Source of the DNA: Kolteria novifilia | GTDB lineage: Bacteria; Planctomycetota; Planctomycetia; Kolteriales; Kolteriaceae | DNA length: 64,000 bases | Direction: 5' to 3' | Assembly (NCBI GenBank): GCA_007748055.1 | Contig: CP036279.1 | Location: 3,100,001-3,164,000 of the forward strand | Part shown: positions 47,017 through 54,945 of the stretch, piece after piece | How positions within the stretch are numbered: position 1 is the stretch's first letter | How the letters are laid out: every line of letters starts with the position of its first letter | Program-made: the position numbers and the translations under genes | Notes under the pieces: generated by a model | What the model saw: only the letters and a program-made list of their open reading frames with translations | The model's database searches: none | Told to the model about the DNA's origin: nothing

Positions 47017-47410
47017 CTTCCGGTGGCTTACCGGGGTTGTAATAGCGATAGAGTTTCTCAAGCCCCTTCGCGTACCGTTCATCGAGCTTACCGTCAACGA
47101 TAAAGTGCTGGTGCGTCGGGTAATCGGCCTCCGTCTCCACTATTCGATCTAGCCCATACTCATAGAGATTCACTACTCTCTTCTTAAGGTTTTCCGCGTA
47201 GATGGGGCCAAGTTTTTTAGATACCTCTTCATCTACCGTCGAAGCATCGACTGTCCAAGCGACGCACGGAATGAATCGAGCAACTTCACAAGGCGCAATC
47301 AGATGAAACTCTATGGCCTCGATCATCTCATCAAGGTCGTCTACGTCTCTCCATGCAGCCGTCTCGATGGTATTCAGCGCAAATCTCTTTCGTCCTTTTC
47401 GATCGCGCAC
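47006..47410 (-). CDS. Small protein next to a toxin-like tail, possible immunity protein, C-terminus altered by IS66
   Basis: 134 residues from a GTG at 47410; AGGAG lies 8 bases before it and supports this start. It begins MRDRKGRKRFALNTIETAAW and continues with charged and aromatic residues (IEAIEFHLIAPCEVARFIPC, DRIVETEADYPTHQHFIVDG). I recognise no domain. The coding stretch is AT-richer than its surroundings. The last residues (GNC and the stop) are encoded by the end of IS66 element A, so the natural C-terminus has been lost. The start lies 11 bases after the stop of a reading frame that looks like the end of a polymorphic toxin, the usual place for an immunity gene. That role is inferred from position only. 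Confidence 0.55.
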   Translation of the reverse strand: MRDRKGRKRFALNTIETAAWRDVDDLDEMIEAIEFHLIAPCEVARFIPCVAWTVDASTVDEEVSKKLGPIYAENLKKRVVNLYEYGLDRIVETEADYPTHQHFIVDGKLDERYAKGLEKLYRYYNPGKPPEGNC

Positions 47411-47421
47411 GCTTTAAACTC

Positions 47422-47588
47422 CTATTCGCCATCAATGAACTTGAAGAGTCCTTGCTCTTCAAGCCAGGCCAGCATATCGCCTTCCACTTGTTGAGCGGAA
47501 TTGTGGTATTGACCACCACTCTGACCCATAGGGCTTGTCCTGAAGAGTTCTTGTATCCTCCATCCCGTGATTGAACCGGATACCTCAT
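47422..47588 (-). pseudogene. C-terminal tail of a truncated protein, probably a polymorphic toxin
   Basis: An open frame of 54 residues ends with TAG at 47422-47424. It reads GSITGWRIQELFRTSPMG, QSGGQYHNSAQQVEGDML, AWLEEQGLFKFIDGE and is cut on its upstream side by the end of IS66 element B at 47589. No start codon with a ribosome site is seen. It is followed by AGGAG and the GTG of the next gene, as in toxin-immunity pairs. The tail may belong to an Rhs/WapA-like protein; an Rhs fragment lies 4 kb away. The toxin activity cannot be named. Confidence 0.5.
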
Positions 47589-48812
47589 CTCCCGTAACCG
47601 TTCACACCCTGTGAGTTGGTCTTTTCACGAAAGGGAGTTCGTGAGAGAATTCGCTCATGACAGGGAAGTCGAAGATACCTCCTGAACTCGCGGCCCAGAT
47701 GACGCCGGAGGTGCGTGCCTTCGTCGAGTCGTTGCTGCTGCGAATCGCGGAATTGGAAGAGGCACTTGGCCCTCCCAAGAACCCGCGGAACTCGTCGCTG
47801 CCTCCCGGCTGTCAGCACCCTCATGCCAAGACACCACGCAAGGCGCCGCGATCGAAGCGCAAACGCGGTGGCCAACCAGGTCATAAGAAACACGAACGTT
47901 CTTTGGTTCCCACCGAGGAATGCCAGGAAGTCGTGACTCTGCTGCCGAAGACCTGCCGGCGTTGCGACACACCGCTGACGGGAGAGGACGCCGATCCGTT
48001 GCGGCATCAAGTGTGGGAACTCCCCGAGATCAAGCCGATGATCACGGAATACCGTCGTCATCGACTCGCTTGTCCTTGCTGCGGCGAGACGCCGACCAAA
48101 CAAGCGGGTCAGAAGGCTTGGTTGTGGACCTTCGTGGCCAGCACCTTCACCCTCTTCACGATGCGTGGCTCGCGGGCGGCTACCGTGCTGAACGAACTGC
48201 TTGGCGAGAACTTCTCGGGCGTCGTGATGTGTGACCGAGCCAAGATGTACTGGCAGCTTGGCCGCCTGCAGTGTTGTTGCGCTCATCTCAAGCGTGACTT
48301 CCAAGCCTTGATCGACAGCAGCGACCACCAAGTCAAACGCCTGGGTCATGACCTGATGCGACCGACGAAAAGACTCTTTCGCGAATGGGCACGCTGCCGA
48401 GACGGAACCATCACACGCCGAACACTCAAACGTCGTCTGGCTCCCGTTCGTCGCGAGATCGAACACTTGCTGCTGCGCGGTCTCTTTAGCGGCAACCCGA
48501 AACTGATCGGCATGTGTCGGGAACTCTACGACCATCGCGAATGGCTCTGGACCTTTCTCGATCAAGATGGCGTCGACCCGACCAATAACCTCAGCGAACG
48601 TTCGCTACGTCACGCCGTGATCTGGAGGAAGCTCTCGTTCGGTACTCAGAGCAACGCCGGAAGTCGCTTCGTCGAAACCACACTGACCGTCATCGAAACC
48701 TGCCGACAACAATCCCGCGACCTCTTCACCTACCTCACCGACGCCGTCGACGCTCATTTCCGATCGCAACCCTGCCCATCCCTTATCACCAATCCGTGAA
48801 CGGTTACGGGAG
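47589..48812 (+). mobile_element. IS66-type element B (single-gene, ISBst12-like), internally deleted
   Basis: A perfect 17-base inverted repeat marks the ends: CTCCCGTAACCGTTCAC at 47589-47605, and its reverse complement at 48796-48812. The element contains one gene and no tnpA/tnpB, as in the ISBst12 subgroup of IS66. At 1224 bases it is shorter than usual because of an in-frame deletion in the transposase. Part of another copy is at about 52090-52275. Confidence 0.8.
47657..48799 (+). pseudogene. IS66 transposase with in-frame deletion of the first catalytic Asp
   Basis: 380 codons, open throughout. The N-terminus has LLLRIAELEEALGPPKNPRN and the Lys/Arg-rich linker; then the zinc-binding region CRRCDTPLT...CPCCGE is joined directly to ETPTKQAGQKAWLWTFVAST. 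In full-length relatives the ETPTKQ text follows a catalytic Asp (DETPTKQ) about 90 residues after the second Cys pair; here the Asp position is the Gly of CCGETPT. The rest is complete (CDRAKMYWQLGRLQCCCAHL, PTNNLSERSLRHAVIWRK, GSRFVETTLTVIETCRQQ). With one DDE residue gone it should be inactive. Confidence 0.75.
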
Positions 48813-48834
48813 CGATTACTATTCAGCCTCGTCT

Positions 48835-50079
48835 TCAGAATTTGTGGGTCGATGGTGGCTCGGGGAGGTTGCCGAGATTGTGATAGAGAGCGTATTTGAG
48901 GGTGCTGGGGTCGCGAAAGCCGTAGGATCGGCGGGTCGTCAATTTGACCTTCAGATTCATTCCCTCGACGGCGCCCGCGGAAATCTCTCCTTTTGCCTCG
49001 AACCAATTGAAGATCTGCTCGGCGTGACGCTCGAGGGTTCGTGCCAGGTTGCGCATCGGTTCGATCCGTGTGCTCAAGGCCCGGTCGAGCCACTCCTGGA
49101 AGAAGGATCCGATCCGCCAGGGAGCCTTGTAGTCCCAAAGCCGCTGGAAATCTTCCTTCATCAGGTAGCACTTGACCGTCCTGAGGTTGTGCGTCAACAA
49201 CTCGTTGAGACGAAGGACCTCCTTGCGTTTGAGGTTGCCGCGACGCTTGAGCAGCAGCCAACGCGTCCGCTTGAGCACCTCGAAGCCCTTGCGTTTGAGT
49301 TCGCGTGCCTCCTGGGCCCGCACCTTGTCGATCGCCTTGTTGAACAACTGCATGATGTGGAAGCGGTCGAGGATGTGCAGGGCCCCATTGGCCTCGCGAG
49401 CGATGACCGACAGGTAGGCTTTCCACATGTCGCTGCAGATGTACTTCAGCCGCTCGGTTCGCCGCCTGCCGAAGAAGCGAAAGAAACGACCGAGCGTCTC
49501 CTTGGTCCGGTCTTGCCCGACCCAAAGCAGACGACGCGATCCGCGGTCGATCTGATAGACCAGGGTGAAGTACTGATGGCCCTTGCGGTAGGCGACCTCG
49601 TCGATGCCGATCGCCTCGATCCCTTCCAGCTCGCGATGGCGGATTCCCCAGCAAACCGCCATTTTCACCGCACGAAAGACGGTGTGCCAACTCGTGCCGA
49701 AGATCGCGGCGGTCTCACGCCAACTCAAGCGTTTGGCCCAACGGGCCAGGAACCATTGGAAACTCGTGGTCGTTCGCTCCTTGCCCGACGCCCAGGGAAG
49801 GCGTTCCACCTTCACCCCGCAAACAGGGCATGCGACCCGCCGTGCCGCGTAGACGAACCAGACCGCCAGGCCCCACAGCGGCACATGCTGGAAACGGCGC
49901 TCCGGCAAGTGGTCGTACGTGCCGCCACGATTCCCGCAACCCGAACAGATCGGCCGGCTGCGACGCCGTGGGCGAACCCGAACCAGCAGTCCCTCTTTCG
50001 ACGAATCGGCCCAAGCCGCCGATTCGTAGACGAAACTCCCGTGACGCTCCAAGGCGTTGAGGATAACCTGAAGTCGCAT
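48835..50079 (-). CDS. ISL3 family transposase
   Basis: 414 residues from MRLQVILNALERHGSFV (an upstream GTG/ATG extension to 50118 is possible). N-terminal zinc ribbon CSGCGNRGGTYDHL and CPVCGVKVERLPWA, then the DDE catalytic core IGIDEVAYRKGHQYFTLVYQ (first Asp), YICSDMWKAYLSVI (second Asp), and EGMNLKVKLTTRRSYGF (Glu) followed by the C-terminal family end. All catalytic residues are present and no frameshift is seen, so it is probably active or recently so. The gene belongs to the ISL3 family by this order of motifs. The element ends are not certain; ACCCACAGATTT near 50380 and AATTTGTGGGT near 48839 may be their arms. Confidence 0.88.
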   Translation of the reverse strand: MRLQVILNALERHGSFVYESAAWADSSKEGLLVRVRPRRRSRPICSGCGNRGGTYDHLPERRFQHVPLWGLAVWFVYAARRVACPVCGVKVERLPWASGKERTTTSFQWFLARWAKRLSWRETAAIFGTSWHTVFRAVKMAVCWGIRHRELEGIEAIGIDEVAYRKGHQYFTLVYQIDRGSRRLLWVGQDRTKETLGRFFRFFGRRRTERLKYICSDMWKAYLSVIAREANGALHILDRFHIMQLFNKAIDKVRAQEARELKRKGFEVLKRTRWLLLKRRGNLKRKEVLRLNELLTHNLRTVKCYLMKEDFQRLWDYKAPWRIGSFFQEWLDRALSTRIEPMRNLARTLERHAEQIFNWFEAKGEISAGAVEGMNLKVKLTTRRSYGFRDPSTLKYALYHNLGNLPEPPSTHKF

Positions 50080-50540
50080 CCCGTCTCTCGCGGCTGGCGT
50101 TTGAAGAAGTCCTCGCAAACTCCATCATGCGCCACTCGAGAGCGGGATGCTCTTTTACTCCCTCCTGCCGACTTCTCTCCTTTCCGCTTGACCAGTGGAA
50201 CATCCTCCCCGCCAACGGCCAAGGAGGAGTCTTTGCCGGGCGACCGAAGCCGAGCCACGATGGCGAGGATGCAGGGCGAGCGAAGCGAGAAGACCAGGCA
50301 AAGCAGCAGCCGGACGCGGCCCTTGGCATACGGCGGTAACCTCCACTACCAAGCGGAACGGAGAAGACACTCACCACCCACAGATTTGGCAATAGAGCCA
50401 CAAAGAATATCCGGAACCCGGCCAAACACAATCCGTATATTTGCCCGTGATCTCGAAGGCTCTCTTATCGTCCAGACGCTTGCTCCTCGGTGAGCTAAGA
50501 ACTAAAGTAGCACCAAGATCGCCATGCCTGGAGCGTGAAG
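50080..50540. other. Spacer between the ISL3 transposase and the DUF4240 gene
   Basis: No supported gene. The left ~300 bases are probably part of the ISL3 element. CACCCACAGATTT near 50378-50390 may be its right end. The last 100 bases become AT-richer, in keeping with the next gene, and carry the likely promoter (50470-50530). Confidence 0.35.
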
Positions 50541-51617
50541 ATGTCTGCATTTGATAGAGATAGCACGGCAGCCATGAATCACCTGGTACAAGAACGGACA
50601 AGGAACGGCGAGACACTGGGCAAAGACTTCACATTGTCTGATGCGCTACACTTGGCAATCCAGCGCACTTTTGAGAAATATTTGGTAGAATCACGTTTCG
50701 TACAGCTCTCTGACGGCTTGCGTGAAATTGACGATATTGACAAAAACCAGCAAAACGGTGTGAACCTCAGGCAATCTCAAAGGATTGAGAGGCTTGCGAG
50801 AGTCCTCAGGGCGAATGGCGAGCTTTTACTCCTTCGGAGGTTCTGGTTTGGCCTTGCTAAGGATCGGGTCCGACAGTTCTTCGAATCGCTTCCGACCAAG
50901 CATGAACTCCAGCAGATGTCAAGCGAGGAGCGGCTATTGCACGAACGGTATGCGGAGTTCTACAAATACGGTGCTGAGACTGCCATCCATGAGTACCTGG
51001 TACTCGTGGATAGCGACCCTGAATCGACTGAAAGGCTTAGAGGAGAATCGCTCCTTGAGAGTGTTCGCAGGAAACGGAAGCCGAAAAGTCGCTTTCCAGC
51101 TGACCGACGAAAGATGTCTGAAGAGGTGTTCTGGGACGTTATATCGACGTGTCGTGAACAAGCCGAAGAGGACGAGGACTATCCGGGGCTACTCGAGGAG
51201 AAGCTTGAGTCGTTCGGCAAGCGAAGCATCGTATCTTTCCAGAACATCCTGAGCGAGCGGATGAGCAAACTCTATCGCCAAGACCTTTGGGCGATCGCGT
51301 CCATCATTAGCGGTGGCTTTTGCTCAGACGATGGATTCGAGTATTTTCGAGCATGGATCATCTCTCAGGGATCCGAAGCCTATCAGCGTTGGCTCGACGC
51401 ACCGGAAAAGGCGGCCGAGACAATTGAACCCAGCGAAAATGTCGAGTGCGAGCTACTGCTCTACGCAGCTCCGGAGGCCTACAGCAGCAAGGGTGGCGGG
51501 GACATCGACGAACATCTCCGAGAGGTGCCTTTAGATCTTGTCGGCGAACCGTGGCAGGAAGAGGACTTGCCGAAGCTCTATCCGCAACTTTGGAAGCGTT
51601 TCGTCAAGAAGAAGTAA
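50541..51617 (+). CDS. DUF4240 domain protein, AT-richer island gene
   Basis: 358 residues from the ATG at 50541 (GGAG upstream; a GTG at 50535 is two codons earlier). The C-terminal half matches the DUF4240 pattern: MSEEVFWDVISTCREQAEED, then LYRQDLWAIASIISGGFCSD, DGFEYFRAWIISQGSEAYQR. The N-terminal half is helical and charged and is not recognised. DUF4240 proteins are of unknown function but are frequent around toxin and accessory loci, sometimes as immunity-like proteins. The base composition is clearly AT-richer than the neighbouring genome, suggesting horizontal transfer. It stands alone between an ISL3 element and an Rhs fragment. Confidence 0.7.
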   Translation: MSAFDRDSTAAMNHLVQERTRNGETLGKDFTLSDALHLAIQRTFEKYLVESRFVQLSDGLREIDDIDKNQQNGVNLRQSQRIERLARVLRANGELLLLRRFWFGLAKDRVRQFFESLPTKHELQQMSSEERLLHERYAEFYKYGAETAIHEYLVLVDSDPESTERLRGESLLESVRRKRKPKSRFPADRRKMSEEVFWDVISTCREQAEEDEDYPGLLEEKLESFGKRSIVSFQNILSERMSKLYRQDLWAIASIISGGFCSDDGFEYFRAWIISQGSEAYQRWLDAPEKAAETIEPSENVECELLLYAAPEAYSSKGGGDIDEHLREVPLDLVGEPWQEEDLPKLYPQLWKRFVKKK

Positions 51618-51722
51618 CTCCGAAGACCCGGTTAGTCAACGGGCCAAACATTCTGTCCTAGATCGACGTCCAATCGACAGCATGGCTGCATCTCCGAGTT
51701 CCCTCCGTTAGCGCAAAGCCTA

Positions 51723-51924
51723 TGCACTCGGAATGCTCGTGGCGAACGAACGCGGACCGATCGTTTCGCGTCGATCGACCAGACGTCGGCCGTGGGCAAC
51801 ACGCTCTTCGAGTACGACGATGTCGGCCGGCTGACCGACCTCACTCACCGAGACAACCTCGACCAACTCTTGCTCGACTACGACTACACCTTCGATCTTG
51901 CAGGGCAACTGACGCGTGAGGGTG
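51723..51924 (+). pseudogene. Rhs/YD-repeat protein fragment
   Basis: A + strand frame with the YD-repeat pattern: RNARGERTRTDRFASIDQ, LFEYDDVGRLTDLTHRDN, LLLDYDYTFDLAGQLTREGE. These match the alternating GRLT..TH and YDYTYD..G.LT text of Rhs repeats. There is no start codon or complete domain on either side. The fragment ends at about 51924, where unrelated sequence and IS66 pieces begin. It is the remnant of a large toxin-delivery gene destroyed by insertions. Confidence 0.65.
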
Positions 51925-51999
51925 AGCGTTGCAACGGTGGCGTCTTGTGGGTTGCGGTAGGCTTGGGTTGGTTGGCCCTGGTTTGTCGCGAGGCGGAAG

Positions 52000-52275
52000 A
52001 TGCGAGATCGCAGCGCGGAGAAGGAAGCGTATTGGCGGCAGGTCGTTCGTCGGCAAGAGGAGAGCGGGCAGAGCGTTCGGAGATTCTGCCGGGAGGAAGC
52101 TCTCCTTCGGTACTCAGAGCGCCGCGGGAAGTCGCTTCGTCGAAACCACACTGACCGTCATCGAGACCTGCCGACAACAATCCCGCGACCTCTTCACCTA
52201 CCTCACCGACGCCGTCGACGCTCATTTCCGATCGCGACCCTGCCCATCCCTTATCACCAATCCGTGAACGGTTAC
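52000..52275 (+). pseudogene. Chimera of IS66 TnpA start and IS66-B TnpC end
   Basis: From 52000 the frame reads MRDRSAEKEAYWRQVVRRQE, then GQSVRRFCREE, the beginning of an IS66 accessory TnpA. At about 52090 the sequence switches to the 3' end of IS66 element B (KLSFGTQSAAGSRFVETT, TVIETCRQQSRDLFTYLT), in a different frame, ending with the element-B right terminus GTGAACGGTTAC at 52264-52275. The switch occurs within GGAGGAAGCTCTC, a stretch also present in element B at the same codons, pointing to recombination through microhomology. It is not functional. Confidence 0.7.
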
Positions 52276-53155
52276 GACCGAACGCAACCGGGAACTCGAG
52301 GCCGAGCTGGCACGCCGGGGCAAGCGGTATCGTCCCAAAGCGAATACTCCCAAACGACCCCAGAACAAGCCGGACGGGCGCTGCAAGGAGTTTCGCCGTC
52401 ATGGCGGAACGACCCGTCCCGATCCTCCCGACACCGAGAACGCCATCGTTCACGAAGTCGAGCTCGACGCTTGCCCCCTTTGCGGCGGCGAACTCGAAGC
52501 GACTGCCACGTGCGACGAAAAGTTCGTGACCGACATCCCCGAACCAAAGCCCGAGACTCATTGCTAACGGGCGTCTTGGTCACCGACTTCTACGCCGCCT
52601 ACCACAGGCTCGAGGCGAAGAAAAAACGCTGCCTGACTCATCTCTTGCGAGACTTGGCGAAGCTTCGCGAGGAGTTGCCCGCCCGGCTGGTCGCCAAAAA
52701 TATCCATCCGCTGATCGACCTATTCCAAGATGCCATCACCCTGGCACGCCGGCGCGAGGAGTTATCGCCTGATGAATTCGCGTCCGAATCCGATCAGATC
52801 CGCGAACGGTTTGATGCACGTTGGTGGCGCTCGTCGAGCGATCCCGATTGCCAACGGATCTACGATCCGCTGCGCCGCCACAAGGAGGAACTGCTGACCT
52901 TCCTCGACGGTCCCGCCGTTCCCGCCGAGAACAACTTGGCCGAACGCGACATCCGCAGTGTCGCCGCCGCCCGCTCCGACGGTGGCGTCAACCGCGCCGC
53001 GTGGAGCGCCGACGCCTTCGCCGTGGCCAAGACGATCGTCCGCACCTGCCAGAAGAACGGCCTAAACTTCTTTCGCTACGCCCTCGACGCCGTCACTTCC
53101 CGCGTGCCAAACCAACCGCTCCCCCTTCCGATCAGCGAAGCGGGTTAACAGTTAC
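52276..53155 (+). mobile_element. IS66-type element A, second copy (5' part replaced by element B)
   Basis: From 52276 the DNA matches the coding strand of IS66 element A: TERNRELEAELARRGKRY, CPLCGGELEATATCDEKF, the same break after PEPKPET, then TGVLVTDFYAAYHRLEA to the end SEAG and the terminus GTTAACAGTTAC (53144-53155). Its first part is missing because the end of element B abuts it at 52275, as if element B had inserted into it. It has the identical internal deletion junction as copy 1, so the deletion happened before the copies separated. Confidence 0.75.
52567..53148 (+). pseudogene. IS66 TnpC C-terminal fragment (copy 2)
   Basis: The frame from about 52561 (LTGVLVTDFYAAYHRLEAKK) to the stop at 53146-53148 gives the C-terminal ~190 residues of TnpC, with NNLAERDIRSVAAARSDGGV. 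It is close to the copy at 45964-46640 on the minus strand, differing by a few residues (for example DGPAV for DDPAV). It is part of a long open frame that begins at 52000 but whose middle is out of register, so no real protein is expected. Confidence 0.7.
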
Positions 53156-53215
53156 GTAAAGTTGGTGGCTCAGGGCGTTGTCCATTTCGGCAATCGAGAT
53201 GTTCTGCCTGGCAAG

Positions 53216-53281
53216 AGACCCCCTCTATCTCCCCCTTGGACAAGGGGGAGCATAGGAAACCACCCTTGGACAAGAGGGAGC
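53216..53281. repeat. CTCCCCCTTG hairpin, doubled
   Basis: A perfect 10-bp stem CTCCCCCTTG / CAAGGGGGAG (53229-53250) preceded by CCCCCTCTAT and followed by a second, degenerate copy (CACCCTTGGACAAGAGGGAG at 53261-53280). It lies just past the 3' end of the AI-2E exporter gene and may terminate its transcript. Confidence 0.75.
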
Positions 53282-53286
53282 AAACG

Positions 53287-54387
53287 CTACGCGGGCTGAG
53301 AGCCGACGGTGAGGACGGTGAGATCGCCGCCGAGGAGACGAGCAAGGGGGGCGGTGCGGTCGAGACGCTGGAGGATCACCTTCAACGCGGCGGTCATCGG
53401 GACGGCGAGGAGCACGCCGACGAACCCCCAGATGGCGTACCAAACCATCAGCGCGAGTAACACCACGATCGGATGCAGGTCGAACGAGGAACCCATCATC
53501 CGGGGCTCGATGACGTTGCCGCTGACCGTCTGAACACCACAGGTGAGGATGGTCGCGGCGATCATCGATACGACGCTGAGGTGGGGACTCAGCCATATGA
53601 GCGGCAGCGGCAGGATGCACGTCACCAGCGGCCCGAAGTTCGGGATGTAATTCAGCAGGAAGGTCAGCAACCCCATGAGGAAGGCGAGCGGGACTTGAAA
53701 AAGGGCCAGGACGACCCAGACGGCAAGCCCGGTGGCGATCGAGATGACCGTCTTGAGGACGATGTACTCGCGCAGTTTCCCTTCGATCATCTCCCACAGC
53801 TCGCTGCTCGCCTCGGGCGAGGCGCTGGCTCCCAATAGCAGGAAGTACATGTAGATCAGGACGATTCCGAGGGAACTCGAGAGGGACGCCATCCCGTTGA
53901 GCAACCACTGCTGCGCGGAAGTCGCGGCCTTTTGCAGGACGATTTCCAGCCGATCAGAACTCGAGAGGGCGTTGGGGGAGTCGGAGGAGATCTCGGGCAG
54001 GAGGCCGAGCTTTTCGGCGAGGTCCGCGATGCGCTCGGTCGCGATGGCGGCGCTGCGCTGATACGCGGCGTCGTGGGTGAGTTCGTCGACCGACGAGGTG
54101 ACGGCGAGGCCGAGAATCAGGAGCAGGGCGACGCCGAGGACGAAGGCCGCGGTGACGGCCGCAAGGCGACTTTGCAACAGGTAGCGCTGGAAGAGATCGA
54201 GGATCGGCTTGAGCCCAACGGTCAGGAAGATCGCGACGACGAAGGGGACGAGCACGGAGCTGAGCAGGTAGAGCATGCCGACCACGGTGGAAAGGGCGAC
54301 CACCGACAGGCAGCGACCTTGCCAGCGGAGTTCCGTCATCAACTCCTGGGTCGCCGGAGGCGTTGCGGGCGTGCTGTCGTGATCCAC
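53287..54387 (-). CDS. AI-2E family transporter (PerM-like)
   Basis: 366 residues from a GTG at 54387 preceded by AGGAAGG (a TTG five codons upstream at 54402 has no ribosome site). Seven to eight hydrophobic segments are seen, with the family core LNYIPNFGPLVTCILPLPLIWL and GNVIEPRMMGSSFDLHPIVVLLALM, typical of AI-2E exporter/PerM proteins. These are inner-membrane proteins proposed to export small signals or ions. A hydrophilic ~80-residue loop (about 100-170) lies between the second and third segments, as in the family. It is transcribed divergently from the Kef-type antiporter gene. Confidence 0.88.
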   Translation of the reverse strand: MDHDSTPATPPATQELMTELRWQGRCLSVVALSTVVGMLYLLSSVLVPFVVAIFLTVGLKPILDLFQRYLLQSRLAAVTAAFVLGVALLLILGLAVTSSVDELTHDAAYQRSAAIATERIADLAEKLGLLPEISSDSPNALSSSDRLEIVLQKAATSAQQWLLNGMASLSSSLGIVLIYMYFLLLGASASPEASSELWEMIEGKLREYIVLKTVISIATGLAVWVVLALFQVPLAFLMGLLTFLLNYIPNFGPLVTCILPLPLIWLSPHLSVVSMIAATILTCGVQTVSGNVIEPRMMGSSFDLHPIVVLLALMVWYAIWGFVGVLLAVPMTAALKVILQRLDRTAPLARLLGGDLTVLTVGSQPA

Positions 54388-54945
54388 GTCGACCTTCCTC
54401 AATGAGCGCGGTGGCTGTGCGCACGGCTTCGGGACTCAGCGTCGATTGCCCGATCGCGCAGGGAGTGGGTCGAGTCTAAACGGTCGATCCCGCACGATGA
54501 ACGCGAAGTTGCACCGGCGGAGCGGTCGGTGGGAAAGATTGACGCGGTGCGCCCGGTTGTAGGAGTTGACCGGTCCGTGGGAACGGGGCCGTCGTCGCAA
54601 TCGGCCGTTAAGTGTTCAGGTCGTCGGGATTCCGTGGAGGCTTCTCCAGCTCGGTGTGAGGCAAGTCGAGAAGGGGAAGTGGGACTCCGCTCTGGGGGCG
54701 GAAGACCCCCTCTATCTCCCCCTTGGACAAGGGGGAGCAGAAGAGGTTTCCCTTGGACACGGGGGAGGATGGGGAGGAAATGGAGGCTCTGTGGTGCGGG
54801 GGATTGCCTGCCGAAGGTGTCGCATGTATCACGGTGGTTCCAGGGTGAGTGACGCGGCGGGAGTGGTCGGCGGTCGCCATCGTGGCAGGTCACTTCGGGG
54901 CGTGCATCACAAGTTCTAGGCCTCTTGTTCCGACCAAGGATTGTC
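54388..54945. promoter_or_regulatory. Divergent region with a CTCCCCCTTG hairpin
   Basis: 558 bases between divergent genes. It holds the stem CTCCCCCTTG / CAAGGGGGAG at 54716-54737, preceded by CCCCCTCTAT, with a weaker second copy (CCCTTGGACACGGGGGAGG at about 54750-54768), in the same arrangement as at 53216. A fragment of text similar to other intergenic regions surrounds it. No gene is supported on either strand. Confidence 0.5.

Noticed and set aside
45949-47024. 8-bp target duplication around IS66 element A
   Set aside because: The flanks CCCATTCC and CTTCCGGT do not match, so the insertion site has been rearranged.
52000-53148. A single 382-codon gene
   Set aside because: The open frame runs through three different pieces (tnpA start, element B end, element A) and is out of register in the middle.
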